64,000 nucleotides of DNA from Archaeoglobus sp. JdFR-24 (lineage in GTDB: Archaea; Halobacteriota; Archaeoglobi; Archaeoglobales; Archaeoglobaceae): positions 86,813-150,812 of the forward strand of contig MTML01000064.1 of assembly GCA_002011215.1 (NCBI GenBank), written 5' to 3'. The position numbers and the translations under genes are program-made. Numbering within the stretch: position 1 is the first letter of the stretch; each line of letters begins with the position of its first letter. The notes under the pieces were generated by a model. The model was not told where the DNA came from. It searched no databases and saw only the letters and a program-made list of their open reading frames with translations. Of the stretch, positions 55,917 through 64,000 are shown piece after piece.

Positions 55917-56333
55917 TCAACCTTTTTTCTTTTTTAATCCTTTTCTCGATCTGGAAAATCTCCGGGATCCTGAGAGTCTGGATTTAAGTCTGGGATCCAT
56001 GAAATCTACGTAGAATGAATCATATTCTTTGTAATTGCCAGTTAATTTTGCTATTTCCACTGCAATTATATGGGAACAGGGAGCTTTTCCCTTTAAATTT
56101 ATGTTAAAATCTCTGCAAGTACAGAATTCCTCTTCCACGATGTATTCTTCCTCACCCACAGCAATGAAAAAATCTCTGTATTTCTTGATTCGATCCTCTT
56201 TTAGATACCAATATGCCTTTTCTCCTCTCTTCCCGTAGGTAAGAAGAAGATTTTTATAAAGTTCATAAGATATGCTTTCTTTAAGAGATTCAACAATATT
56301 CAACGGGAGTTTAAAACTCTTTGATTTTTTCAT
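55917..56333 (-). CDS. SWIM zinc-finger protein
   Basis: A 138-residue protein with the SWIM motif C-T-C-X12-C-S-H (FCTCRDFNINLKGKAPCSH, about residues 72-90) in the middle and a very basic C-terminus rich in Lys, Arg and Ser. SWIM proteins bind DNA or proteins and in archaea can partner recombination factors (inference from eukaryotic Sws1). Same strand as the fusion gene, 28 bp upstream of it. Confidence 0.8.
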   Translation of the reverse strand: MKKSKSFKLPLNIVESLKESISYELYKNLLLTYGKRGEKAYWYLKEDRIKKYRDFFIAVGEEEYIVEEEFCTCRDFNINLKGKAPCSHIIAVEIAKLTGNYKEYDSFYVDFMDPRLKSRLSGSRRFSRSRKGLKKKKG

Positions 56334-56451
56334 AAGAATTTTAATTCAATCATTGTAAATCACTGTATCAACCTCTACTACCCTTCGTTCAACCTTTTTT
56401 TACCATCTCTTTTAACCATAATACCTATATCATTCATCACAGCCCTTCAAT

Positions 56452-57039
56452 TCAACTTTCATAACCTTCATCAGAATCCTCTTCAATCTCACTGGCATCT
56501 ATTTCCGAAAGTAATACGACCGTATTAATAGCATCAATACCATCAAGCCAGTTCAAAACGAGCAATTCGTCATCAGGAATATCCAGTTCGGGCATTTTTT
56601 CGCCCTTCAGTATTTTCACACCCATTTTTGCAATGAGTTCAAATGCTCCGTTCAGATCTCCTTCCTTTTCCTTTTTTATCGCTTCTCTTAAAAGAGAATC
56701 AAAATTCTTTTTGCTTGATTTACCCTGCAAATACATAGTTGATGATGCAAGGATCGTTTTCATACTCTCCCTTGAGAAATCAAAAAAATCCATCTTAAAC
56801 TGGTCGTTAAATCTGTATTTTTTATCCAGAAGTTTTGCCATCTCTTCAAGCTCTTTCAAGGCTTCTTTTTTAGTGATCTCCCTATTTTTAACAGCCCTGA
56901 TTACATACATACATGCAACAACGAAATCCTCTATCATCTGATCGAATACCACAAAACTCTCCGCACTATCAAAATCCAGTTTCTGCTCATTAATCCTATC
57001 CACCCAGTTCTTCAATCTATCTTCAGTGTAGAATGCCAT
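56452..57039 (-). CDS. DUF2150 family protein
   Basis: A 195-residue, acidic, mostly helical protein. The opening FYTEDRLKNWVDRI and the conserved LLVLNWLDGIDAINTVVLL near the end mark the archaeal DUF2150 family. The function is unknown. GGAGGG precedes the ATG. Confidence 0.82.
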   Translation of the reverse strand: MAFYTEDRLKNWVDRINEQKLDFDSAESFVVFDQMIEDFVVACMYVIRAVKNREITKKEALKELEEMAKLLDKKYRFNDQFKMDFFDFSRESMKTILASSTMYLQGKSSKKNFDSLLREAIKKEKEGDLNGAFELIAKMGVKILKGEKMPELDIPDDELLVLNWLDGIDAINTVVLLSEIDASEIEEDSDEGYES

Positions 57040-57175
57040 TTTATCCCTCCGGCAAGGAAATCGAATTGTATCGTTATTGGATTCAATCAGGTATGCTTTT
57101 TAACCTTAGTGTGAACCCAAGATTTCCCAAACACCCAATCGCAAAAGCTTAATAAAAATTTATTGTTTTAGGCCC

Positions 57176-58252
57176 ATGGCCAGTAAACTTTTCTTCACCG
57201 ACTGGGAAGGTCCGTGGATAGTCACAGACTTCGCCCTAGAGCTATCACGCTATCTGTTTGATAACACATCTTTTTTCGAAAAATTGAGTCAGTATGACGA
57301 TTACCTTGTTTATTTAAGGTGTAAAAGCGGTTATGAAGCTGGTGATACCCTCAGATTGATTGCTCCATTCATTGTCTCATCTGGTATTACTTCCGATGAA
57401 CTCAAAAGGCTGGCAGTAAGGGTTGCAAGATACGTTAAAGGAGCTGACAATGCGATTAGAATTCTCCAGAGAAGATATACGCCCGTTGTCATATCAACGA
57501 GCTACATGCAGTATTTGGAGGCTACCGCCAGAAAAATAGATATAAAAGGATACCTCCATGGAACCCTTCTAGATCTGGAACGCTTTTCAGATGTTTTCGA
57601 TGAAGAAGATAGAAAGGAGGCTGAAAAAATTATTAAAAAGATATCAGAACTTCCGGAGATAAAGATGGATGTCGTCAACAGAAAGATAGATCCGGAATCC
57701 ATAAAAACTATTGAATATCTCGATGCTCTTTTCTGGGATGCTCAATCAGACTCGAAGTTCATAAGAAAGATGAGAATAGTTATCGACAGCATTAAGGTTA
57801 TAGGCGGAAGAGGAAAACTTGAAGTTGTAACAAGTTACACAAAAACCATGGATAAAAAGGAGATCATAGCCATTGGAGATAGCATATCAGACCACGTGAT
57901 GCTCGACTGGGTAAGGTCAAATGGGGGTTTAGCTGTCTCATTCAATGGAAACGAGTACTCACTCACACACTCAACACTGGCTATAATAAGCGATTCAGCC
58001 TTTTCTGAGGCTGCAATAGTTGATATTTTTCTCAGAGGAGGCATCCCATCTGTAAGAGAATTTGTTGAGGAATATGAGAGAAATGGATTGAAAGCGCTGG
58101 AGAGAGAAAATCTGGATGACGAGGTGGTTGAAGGAATTTCTGATTCCGATACCAGATTTTACTGGCTCAATGAAGAAAACTTCCAGAAGGTTCTTTCAGA
58201 ATCTATTAAGATGAGAAAAAAGGTCAGAGGAGAGGCTGGAAAGCTTGGTTGA
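57176..58252 (+). CDS. HAD-superfamily phosphatase-like protein (COG4030/EhaR type)
   Basis: A 358-residue protein with HAD motifs: DWEGPW (Asp9, nucleophile position) at the start, and GDSISDHVMLDW (motif IV) near residue 240. The archaeal group is sometimes annotated as a subunit R of energy-converting hydrogenase, but no hydrogenase genes lie here, so that name is not supported. No RBS; an AT-rich TATA-like stretch (about 57147) is upstream. The PfkB gene follows. Confidence 0.8.
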   Translation: MASKLFFTDWEGPWIVTDFALELSRYLFDNTSFFEKLSQYDDYLVYLRCKSGYEAGDTLRLIAPFIVSSGITSDELKRLAVRVARYVKGADNAIRILQRRYTPVVISTSYMQYLEATARKIDIKGYLHGTLLDLERFSDVFDEEDRKEAEKIIKKISELPEIKMDVVNRKIDPESIKTIEYLDALFWDAQSDSKFIRKMRIVIDSIKVIGGRGKLEVVTSYTKTMDKKEIIAIGDSISDHVMLDWVRSNGGLAVSFNGNEYSLTHSTLAIISDSAFSEAAIVDIFLRGGIPSVREFVEEYERNGLKALERENLDDEVVEGISDSDTRFYWLNEENFQKVLSESIKMRKKVRGEAGKLG

Positions 58253-58308
58253 GTTAAGTATTCGAGTTAAAATGGTTAAAAAATTAATCTGAGAAGGGGG
58301 GTAATGGA

Positions 58309-59214
58309 ATGCCGGAAGTTATTGGTTTCGGGGCTTTGAATCTGGATAAGATATATCGAGTGGACAAAATACCCGGAAAAGATGAAGAGGGGTTCGTTAA
58401 AAGTTTAGAAGTTCATCCCGGAGGTAGTGCTGCAAACACAATAGTCGGGCTATCAAGGCTTAATGTGTCAACCGGATTCATTGGAAAGGTTGGAAACGAT
58501 AACGAGGGAAAGATACTCATGGAAGATTTCAAAAACGAGAGAGTTGATACCTCGGGCATAATAAAAAGTGAGGGGAGAAGCGGAAATGCAATGATTTTTG
58601 TAGATGATGATGGTCACAGAGCCATTCTGGTTGATCCTGGAGTAAATGATACCATAAACTATGACGAGATAAATCTTAACGCCTTGAACTCTGCCAGACT
58701 TATCCACTTAACATCATTTATCTGCAAAAACGGTCTTGCGTCGTTTGAAAGTCAAAAAAAGATTATAAAAGAGCTGGATCTGGAAGTCAGTTTTGATCCC
58801 GGATTGATTTATGTTGAGAGAAGCTTCAAAGAACTCGAGGAGATACTGAAAAGAACCACAATCTTCATGCCAAACAAGACCGAAATCGAACTTTTGATGG
58901 GTATAGACTACAGAGATGCCTGCCATGAGCTTATAGAAACTGGATGTGAAATAGTAGTGGTTAAAATGGGTGAAAAGGGCTGCTATATTACCAATGGAAA
59001 GGAAGAATACAACGTAAAAGCCATTCCCACGAACGCCGTCGATACCACAGGGGCGGGAGATGCCTTCAATGCTGGCTTTATATATGGATTTATCAGAGGT
59101 AAATCTCTGGAGGAATGCGGGAAAATAGGAAACTTTGTTGCATCCAGAAACATTCAAAGTGTTGGTGCAAGAGCCGGACTTCCCTGGGAGGATGAACTGC
59201 TCAGCTTGAGATAG
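58309..59214 (+). CDS. PfkB-family carbohydrate kinase
   Basis: A 301-residue ribokinase-like kinase: GFGALNLDKIYRV and HPGGSAANTIVGLSRL at the N-terminus, and the C-terminal anion hole DTTGAGDAFNAGF. The substrate may be a sugar or nucleoside, as with archaeal members. GGGGGG lies just before the ATG. Probably read with the HAD gene upstream. Confidence 0.88.
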   Translation: MPEVIGFGALNLDKIYRVDKIPGKDEEGFVKSLEVHPGGSAANTIVGLSRLNVSTGFIGKVGNDNEGKILMEDFKNERVDTSGIIKSEGRSGNAMIFVDDDGHRAILVDPGVNDTINYDEINLNALNSARLIHLTSFICKNGLASFESQKKIIKELDLEVSFDPGLIYVERSFKELEEILKRTTIFMPNKTEIELLMGIDYRDACHELIETGCEIVVVKMGEKGCYITNGKEEYNVKAIPTNAVDTTGAGDAFNAGFIYGFIRGKSLEECGKIGNFVASRNIQSVGARAGLPWEDELLSLR

Positions 59215-59235
59215 ATCGACTTGATGTAGAGGTAT

Positions 59236-60456
59236 CTACAATCCAGATTCAAAGCCAGATTCAAAGCCAGATTCAAAGAAAGAGCTTAGTGTGGACTGAA
59301 AATACATTTTCAATCGGGACTTCCAGAGGGTTCCAGGAGTTCTCAGACTGAGTTCAGCCTTTCTGAGAGCTTCATCAACGCTGTCAAAAATTTCAGGTCT
59401 GGTTGAGAGGGCTTTCCTCACTCCCTCCTCAACCACCCAGACGCCGAGAGGTGCATGGTATTCAGGCCGTATCTCCCTCAAAATGATAACGTTTCCCTTT
59501 CTTTTGAGTTTACTGAGATACTCAAGAGCAGGAAGCCTTGCAGCATAATACCCTCCACTCAAAATTGAATAGTCTTTTTTGGGAATTATGTCCTCTCCAT
59601 CACAACCAATCCAGGTCCTTTCCTGACTCCAGAAGCTCTTTTTCATCCAGATCTCCACTAACTGAAAACGATATTCGCCCTCTGTTATAATTATCTCAAA
59701 GTGATTGCCGAAATGATCAAAGCTGAAGAGCATCGTTTTATCCACCGACGGATAAACAGATATTTCCTTCTTTATCTCCTCACCAAGTAAATCATGAACC
59801 GCTGTTATGCTCCACCTTGTTGGCACGAGTTTTCTGTTTCTCTGTTCGCCCAGCATTCCAAGCGAAAAAATCTTCTGAAGATAATATGTCGTGAAACCTG
59901 AATCAAAAAGTGATTTTACGGCTTTTATCGCCTTTAGATCATCATAATAAACTTTTTCAACTTTCTTCGGAATTTTTGGATTTTCAGCAAGCTCAACCTT
60001 CTCCACTCGAGCTGAGATTCCAATGGGTTGTGCTGTGTCATCAAAGGTGGCTCTTCTGATTACCTTTTCTATTTCGGCTTCAAGATCAACCGGTTTCACA
60101 CTTGCAGTTGCCTCCTGAACGTTCATGAGGTACCGATCAGGATTGGAAGCAAAATGCACATCAAGTTTTTTCATACCTCGAATCAGAGACATCCTTAAGG
60201 AGATGATATCTTCAACGCTCCCCTGCCAAAGCCATGGGGAGTCAAGACATTCAGGATTTTCTAAACTGGCGGATATCAGGGGACCTATCATCACTGCCGG
60301 ATACCCAATTCTTCCCACGAAAGCTGAAGGAGGTGTGGGCTTCTCAATACTGCCTTCCCTGATCATATCTGCCCTTAAAAATCTGAATTTCTGCAGAAGT
60401 GGGCATTTTTGCCTTCCACACAGAAGGTTTCCCTTGCAAACTGCACAGTTAAGCAC
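59236..60456 (-). CDS. Nre-family DNA repair protein with C-terminal PIP box
   Basis: A 406-residue NreA/NreB family protein. The N-terminus has a zinc motif (CAVCKGNLLCGRQKC), the body has the Nre signatures PSAFVGRIGYPAVMIGPL and RLPALEYLSKL, and the tail carries QSTLSSFF (387-394), a PCNA-interacting (PIP) box. Nre proteins act in repair of DNA damage with PCNA in archaea. Unusually the PIP box is followed by 12 residues that repeat ESGF three times (last as ESGL), from a 12-bp tandem repeat. Starts at GTG 60456. Confidence 0.87.
   Translation of the reverse strand: MLNCAVCKGNLLCGRQKCPLLQKFRFLRADMIREGSIEKPTPPSAFVGRIGYPAVMIGPLISASLENPECLDSPWLWQGSVEDIISLRMSLIRGMKKLDVHFASNPDRYLMNVQEATASVKPVDLEAEIEKVIRRATFDDTAQPIGISARVEKVELAENPKIPKKVEKVYYDDLKAIKAVKSLFDSGFTTYYLQKIFSLGMLGEQRNRKLVPTRWSITAVHDLLGEEIKKEISVYPSVDKTMLFSFDHFGNHFEIIITEGEYRFQLVEIWMKKSFWSQERTWIGCDGEDIIPKKDYSILSGGYYAARLPALEYLSKLKRKGNVIILREIRPEYHAPLGVWVVEEGVRKALSTRPEIFDSVDEALRKAELSLRTPGTLWKSRLKMYFQSTLSSFFESGFESGFESGL
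59243..59278. repeat. Three perfect 12-bp tandem repeats
   Basis: CCAGATTCAAAG three times with no interruption, coding the repeated ESGF tail of the Nre protein (minus strand). A length that is a multiple of 3 keeps the frame. Slippage product or functional spacer. Confidence 0.9.
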
Positions 60457-60603
60457 AGCAATATTACCCTCGATTAATTAATGAAAGTTTTGTTTGAGAT
60501 GAAAGTGGTTTTTTGAACAGAGAAGTTAAACAGAAGCCAGAATAAAATTTAATCGAACTTAAAGAAAATCAAAAAAGATGAATCACAAATTAAGAAAACA
60601 AAA

Positions 60604-61803
60604 TTAAAAAGTGCTTATCTCCCCATTTATCACCATTTCAGTTACTTTCGAGATGTCATTGAGCCATTCTTCGGCTATAACTTTCACCTTACCTTCCATT
60701 TTTTCCACATCGTACCCCTTTTCAGGAAGTATCTGGATACTCAGTGCACGCGGATTGTCAATCGGCTTTCCGATCTGAGAGAGAATTTTAACATAAACCT
60801 CCTTTATTCCGTCAACTGCCTCCACACAGTCGTTGGCTATCAGCCTTGCAAGCAGATTGTATATTTTGCCAACATGGTTAATCGGGTTTTTACCGCTTGA
60901 TGCTTCCATGCTCATGGGTCTACCGGGAGTTATAAGGCCGTTAGCTCTATTACCCCTTCCGACACTCCCATCATCTCCGTTCTCCGCAGATGTACCGGTT
61001 ACAGTGAGATAAACTATTTTACTGTCATAATCATCAGCCGTATTGATATTGACATTTACTTTCCTCTCAGTATACTCAGAAGATATCTCAGAAACAAACT
61101 CTTTTAGTTCATCTTTAAGGGCAATGTAATCCCTTATACTCCCAAGATGTTTGCCCACAAAGGCACAGGCGATTGTAAGGTTGATTTTGTCCTTTTCTCG
61201 AAGTCCCATCACCTTTACATCCTCACCAATGGCCGGATTCTTTCTTCTGAATTCATTATATATCTTCCTCTCAACATTGTAAACGAGGTTTTCAGTCTCA
61301 CTGAGTGGAGCATAGCCTATGCCAAATGAGGTATCATTGGCATGAGGGATGTGGTTCGTTCCTCTTTTGAAGACTTCCTTTAAATCTGTACTGCCCTCCC
61401 CTATTTTAATATCGAATACGATGTCTGTCTCCGGGTCAAGATTTTGCATCGCATTTCTGATATACTCCTTTGCCGCTTTGAGAGCTATTTTATCCGCAGG
61501 AATACATATTCCATCAAAAAGTTTTGTCGCTCTCCCCACAAGGAGGACATAAATCGGTTCAATAACCTCTCCTCCTTCAAAATCGGGTTTTGCTCTTCCT
61601 GCCACAATTTGAGTTTCATCAGTATTGTGATGCAAAACAAAACCTAATCTTTTCAGATACTCTTTACTTAAAGCCCTGCTCATTGATTCTGCAATTCCGT
61701 CAGCCAAGCTATCAGGATGTCCAATACCCTTTCGTTCAACAATTTCTATTAATTGATCCTCCAATGGTGTGTGAACTACCCTTTCAATGAATACATTTTT
61801 CAT
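60604..61803 (-). CDS. mat: S-adenosylmethionine synthetase, archaeal type
   Basis: A 399-residue archaeal AdoMet synthetase: [80 protein letters not shown] and [13 protein letters not shown]. It supplies AdoMet for the many methyltransferases in this window. The start is the ATG at 61803, backed by GGTGAT; a longer frame to 61818 has no such site. Confidence 0.96.
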   Translation of the reverse strand: MKNVFIERVVHTPLEDQLIEIVERKGIGHPDSLADGIAESMSRALSKEYLKRLGFVLHHNTDETQIVAGRAKPDFEGGEVIEPIYVLLVGRATKLFDGICIPADKIALKAAKEYIRNAMQNLDPETDIVFDIKIGEGSTDLKEVFKRGTNHIPHANDTSFGIGYAPLSETENLVYNVERKIYNEFRRKNPAIGEDVKVMGLREKDKINLTIACAFVGKHLGSIRDYIALKDELKEFVSEISSEYTERKVNVNINTADDYDSKIVYLTVTGTSAENGDDGSVGRGNRANGLITPGRPMSMEASSGKNPINHVGKIYNLLARLIANDCVEAVDGIKEVYVKILSQIGKPIDNPRALSIQILPEKGYDVEKMEGKVKVIAEEWLNDISKVTEMVINGEISTF

Positions 61804-61885
61804 GAGTATCACCCACAACAGGTTGATATCAAGAATATAAATATTCTCCTGCTTACTTATTACAAATAGTAATTTTATTGGAAAA

Positions 61886-61911
61886 ATCGGGATGCGAAAT
61901 CGGGATGCGAA
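61886..61911. repeat. Tandem 13-bp duplication upstream of a GNAT gene
   Basis: ATCGGGATGCGAA at 61886-61898 and again at 61899-61911, exact. It lies 30-55 bp before the ATG of the next gene, over the likely promoter region. Either a binding-site pair or a slippage product. Confidence 0.85.
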
Positions 61912-61942
61912 GACTTAAATTCGCTTACAGTTTATTTTTTTT

Positions 61943-62458
61943 ATGGTTGAAAGACCAGAATCTGAATCATCAAAAGCTGAGAAAACCGAGTTTTTTACAG
62001 ATAGAGTAGGCGAGGTCATTTTCATAACTGAATTTGTTCCAGAAGAGAGAGATAACCTTATAAAAATGTATTTAGATTTCAGTAAGGAAAAGAGGTGCTG
62101 TGGTTTGCCTCCAGTTAAAAAAGAGATGATTAAAAGCTGGATCGACTATCTTGATTCAAACGGATTTATGTTTATAGCAAAACATGGAGAGAGAGTTGTT
62201 GGTCACATTGCTGCAGTTCCGGTAAATAGCAGTGCAGAAATTGTTATCTTTGTTCATCAGGATTACGAAGGAAAGAATATTGGGAAAAAGTTGATACGAA
62301 TGATCGAGAAAACTATTCAAAAAAAGGATATCAAGAAGATGCTGGCAAATACTGAAGAGGGAAATAGAGTTGCAATTAAACTTTACTCAGAACTCGGGTT
62401 TAAAATAGCTGAAATTAAAAAAGGGTTTATTACCTTTGAGAAAGAAATAAACAAATAA
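61943..62458 (+). CDS. GNAT N-acetyltransferase
   Basis: A 171-residue GNAT: VFVHQDYEGKNIGKKLIRMIEKTI is the acetyl-CoA loop and NRVAIKLYSELGFKIAEI the C-terminal motif. An N-terminal ~35-residue acidic segment precedes the core. Substrate unknown. TATA-like TTATTTTTTT just before the ATG and no RBS. Confidence 0.75.
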   Translation: MVERPESESSKAEKTEFFTDRVGEVIFITEFVPEERDNLIKMYLDFSKEKRCCGLPPVKKEMIKSWIDYLDSNGFMFIAKHGERVVGHIAAVPVNSSAEIVIFVHQDYEGKNIGKKLIRMIEKTIQKKDIKKMLANTEEGNRVAIKLYSELGFKIAEIKKGFITFEKEINK

Positions 62459-62503
62459 TTTCAACCCGAACTAACAAAACCATACAAAAAACTGACCGAA
62501 TTC

Positions 62504-62707
62504 CTATTCTTCCGATTTATTTTCAGTTTCAGTAAGCCTTTTTTCAAGATCATCAAGTGAGAACTCCTCAACAATCTCGTAATTTCCGATGCTTATCCAT
62601 ATCATTTGATTTTTATTGGGTGGTTTATTCAGAATTTTTGCCCCTGTTTTTTCGTCCTCAAGGAGAATGATTGCCTCGGATCCATCCGGAAATTTAATCC
62701 TTTTCAT
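62504..62707 (-). CDS. Small conserved hypothetical protein
   Basis: A 67-residue protein (MKRIKFPDGSEAIILLEDEK at the start) with an acidic C-terminus; beta-rich first half. No family recognised. GGTGG is 5 nt before the ATG at 62707, which decides this start over the GTG at 62719. Confidence 0.6.
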   Translation of the reverse strand: MKRIKFPDGSEAIILLEDEKTGAKILNKPPNKNQMIWISIGNYEIVEEFSLDDLEKRLTETENKSEE

Positions 62708-62816
62708 GTACGCCACCAATCAATTAAATTTCGATGGGTTTAAAATAGTTAGTGATTTCAAGCAGTTTTTGTGTTGAGGCAAAAACTACAAAAATCAATC
62801 AACAAAAATTAAAATT

Positions 62817-63011
62817 CTAATAAATCACTCTGTGTAAGTAATAGGAGGTATACTGCCTAATCCAGAGCGGTATTGTCATGTAATCGAATGACATATTGAC
62901 TTTAACAACACTATCTCTGTTGCCTATCTTATTTTTTAACTTCCTCCTTACACCTTCATCCAGTTCAGCCAAAGTTCTGCCCTTAGCAATAAAGTCCTCA
63001 TCCTGAGGCAA
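62817..63011 (-). CDS. Small hypothetical protein, possibly 5'-damaged
   Basis: The frame is 64 residues from a TTG at 63011 (GRTLAELDEGVRRKL, then VNMSFDYMTIPLWIRQYTSYY). Good-looking coding sequence continues upstream to 63059 without a stop, including HDGKNGLP, but with no ATG or GTG. So either TTG is used, or the N-terminus has been damaged. The core looks conserved; family and function unknown. Confidence 0.55.
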   Translation of the reverse strand: MPQDEDFIAKGRTLAELDEGVRRKLKNKIGNRDSVVKVNMSFDYMTIPLWIRQYTSYYLHRVIY

Positions 63012-63026
63012 TCCATTTTTCCCATC

Positions 63027-63380
63027 ATGAATATATATGAAATTAAAATGCAGAGAGATTTAATCAGGAAAAAAGAGGGAAAATACAGAGCTTTGGTTGA
63101 GGACATCAACGACTGGGTTTTTGAGATCAATGAGAACTTTGAAAACTCTCTCAAAGTTCAATATATTTCAATCTCCCACTTTTCTCGCCCCTCAGAAATC
63201 CTTTTGACACGAGCTGAGAAATTCTTTTTTAGCTGTGTTTCTTGCGATACCATTTTTTCCAAAACATCCTTCAAAATTAGGGTTTCTCTCCTATCAAGGA
63301 CAGTGAAAAGAGATTTTCCTATCAAATCATCCGGAGACTTTTCAATAATATCGAATGATCCACTGCTCGAATATGTTTGA
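63027..63380 (+). pseudogene. Remnant of a PAS-domain sensor gene
   Basis: The frame opens with EGKYRALVEDINDWVFEINENFE, which is the start of a PAS domain of sensor kinases, but the domain does not continue normally: after about 45 residues it becomes Ser/Phe-rich and no kinase or output domain follows. The start lacks an RBS and lies over the damaged 5' end of the opposite gene. I read it as a PAS fragment left by deletion or decay. Confidence 0.5.
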
Positions 63381-63553
63381 TTATTTCATTCATAAGATAA
63401 GGAAGAGTGAAGCTCTCCAATTGTAATGATTAAGAATTTGGAAATTTTTTGACAACATCTGACACTTTTTTTGACGATATGCTAAAATAAATTAAAGAAC
63501 CAGAATTTGTTTCCGAGATTAGGAAAACGGAAATGGGTTATAGAGGTGAAAGT

Positions 63554-63790
63554 ATGGTAGAAGAGATATGTCCCAATTGTGGATCACCGATGGAAATAGT
63601 GAGAATGAGTGAAGAAGAGATTCTTCGATGCACATCTTGTGAATACGAAAGAGCTCTAATAGCGGTAGAACCTTGGGATCCGGCAATAGATGGCTTTCTT
63701 ACAAAGTACTCGATAGTAGCAGGGATTATTCTAACGGCGATTCTATGGATAATCATATACTCTACAATACTCAGCCAGTATAAGGGGTGA
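63554..63790 (+). CDS. Zinc-ribbon membrane protein
   Basis: A 78-residue protein. CPNCGSP and CTSCEYE form a zinc ribbon at residues 5-31, followed by one transmembrane helix near the C-terminus (about 49-72). GAGGTGAAAG sits just before the ATG at 63554. It is 20 bp before the YeiH-type gene, so the two are probably co-transcribed. Function unknown. Confidence 0.7.
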   Translation: MVEEICPNCGSPMEIVRMSEEEILRCTSCEYERALIAVEPWDPAIDGFLTKYSIVAGIILTAILWIIIYSTILSQYKG

Positions 63791-63809
63791 TTAGTTTAGA
63801 GGTGATATG

Positions 63810-64000
63810 ATGGCAGAAGAAAGGAAATGGTATACCGGAATGTTTTCAACCGAAGACTGGTGGGCTTTCTGGCTTGGAACATTCTTTGTATTGCTTGGAA
63901 TAATTACATCACTGAGCGGAGTTGACCTCGTCGGATGGATCATAAAGTTTGGTAAGTGGGTGGCCATAGAGAAGTCATTCAAGGCATCTCATCCTGACCT
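63810..64000 (+). CDS. YeiH/putative sulfate exporter-family transporter (partial)
   Basis: The first 63 residues of a gene cut by the window edge. STEDWWAFWLGTFFVLLGI followed by SGVDLVGWIIKFGKW matches the N-termini of the YeiH family of membrane proteins in sulfate reducers, often annotated as sulfate exporters though the substrate is not proven. GGTGAT precedes two adjacent ATG codons (63807, 63810). It is linked to the zinc-ribbon membrane protein. Confidence 0.7.
   Translation, partial: MAEERKWYTGMFSTEDWWAFWLGTFFVLLGIITSLSGVDLVGWIIKFGKWVAIEKSFKASHPD

Noticed and set aside
1..64000. tRNA, rRNA, C/D-box RNA, CRISPR array, insertion sequence or replication origin
   Set aside because: I scanned the gaps for T-arm-like motifs, C/D boxes, regularly spaced repeats, transposase frames and origin-like repeats and found none that stands up; a covariance-model scan would be needed for small RNAs.

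Overview
The window is archaeal and looks like a member of the Archaeoglobales (an Archaeoglobus-like sulfate reducer). The diagnostic combination is dissimilatory sulfite reductase (dsrA, dsrB, dsrD), a DsrMKJOP membrane complex in the order O-P-M-K-J (the order I recall for the Hme complex of A. fulgidus), methanofuran biosynthesis genes (mfnF, mfnE), and archaeal informational genes (archaeal ThrRS, ABCE1/RLI, aEF1-beta, thermosome, KEOPS Cgi121, TmcA, archaeal AdoMet synthetase). DNA is AT-rich. Many genes have GGTGA/GGAGG ribosome-binding sites and ATGA stop/start overlaps; others look leaderless behind TATA boxes. I cannot name the species. I saw no rRNA, tRNA, CRISPR array, insertion sequence or replication origin.

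Left part (1-11.4 kb): the end of a cobyrinate a,c-diamide synthase-type gene, then a compact sulfite-reduction island: a DsrE2-like protein and dsrC (minus strand), a 570-bp regulatory gap with strong dyad symmetry, dsrOPMKJ (plus), and a convergent block of ferredoxin, dsrD, dsrB and dsrA (minus). A uroporphyrinogen-III methyltransferase gene for siroheme is divergent from dsrA. DsrAB makes sulfide with DsrC as partner, and DsrMKJOP links DsrC to the quinone pool.

Middle (11.4-33 kb): thrS, an EMC6-like membrane protein and ABCE1; small conserved archaeal genes; gpsA; a DHH phosphoesterase; a wHTH regulator. Then comes a tetrapyrrole operon hemA-hemB-hemL-hemC-cobA running from glutamyl-tRNA to precorrin-2, the siroheme precursor, with a second SUMT paralog. 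Next are an AAA ATPase, two MBL hydrolases, mfnF-mfnE, a tiny zinc ribbon, aEF1-beta and TrmJ.

Right part (33-64 kb): mostly housekeeping and conserved archaeal genes: a CBS regulator, NOG1, a presenilin-type protease, a PIN-KH ATPase, hisI, a KaiC-like protein with Cgi121, mtnA, a radical SAM/SPASM enzyme, ASCH with TmcA, an HTH regulator with a thermosome, a Trx lipoprotein with VKOR, RtcB, a PGF-CTERM surface protein, a TrmO-dUTPase fusion, a SWIM protein, DUF2150, a HAD protein, a PfkB kinase, an Nre repair protein with a PCNA-binding tail, and AdoMet synthetase. The last 1.5 kb looks rearranged (two damaged genes head to head) and ends in a zinc-ribbon membrane protein and the start of a YeiH-type transporter.

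No wholly new system is obvious. The most interesting items are the TrmO-dUTPase fusion, the classical C2H2 finger on the tail of DsrP, the nested inverted repeat in the dsrC/dsrO gap, the repeat-extended PIP box of the Nre protein, and the damaged-gene junction near 63.0 kb.
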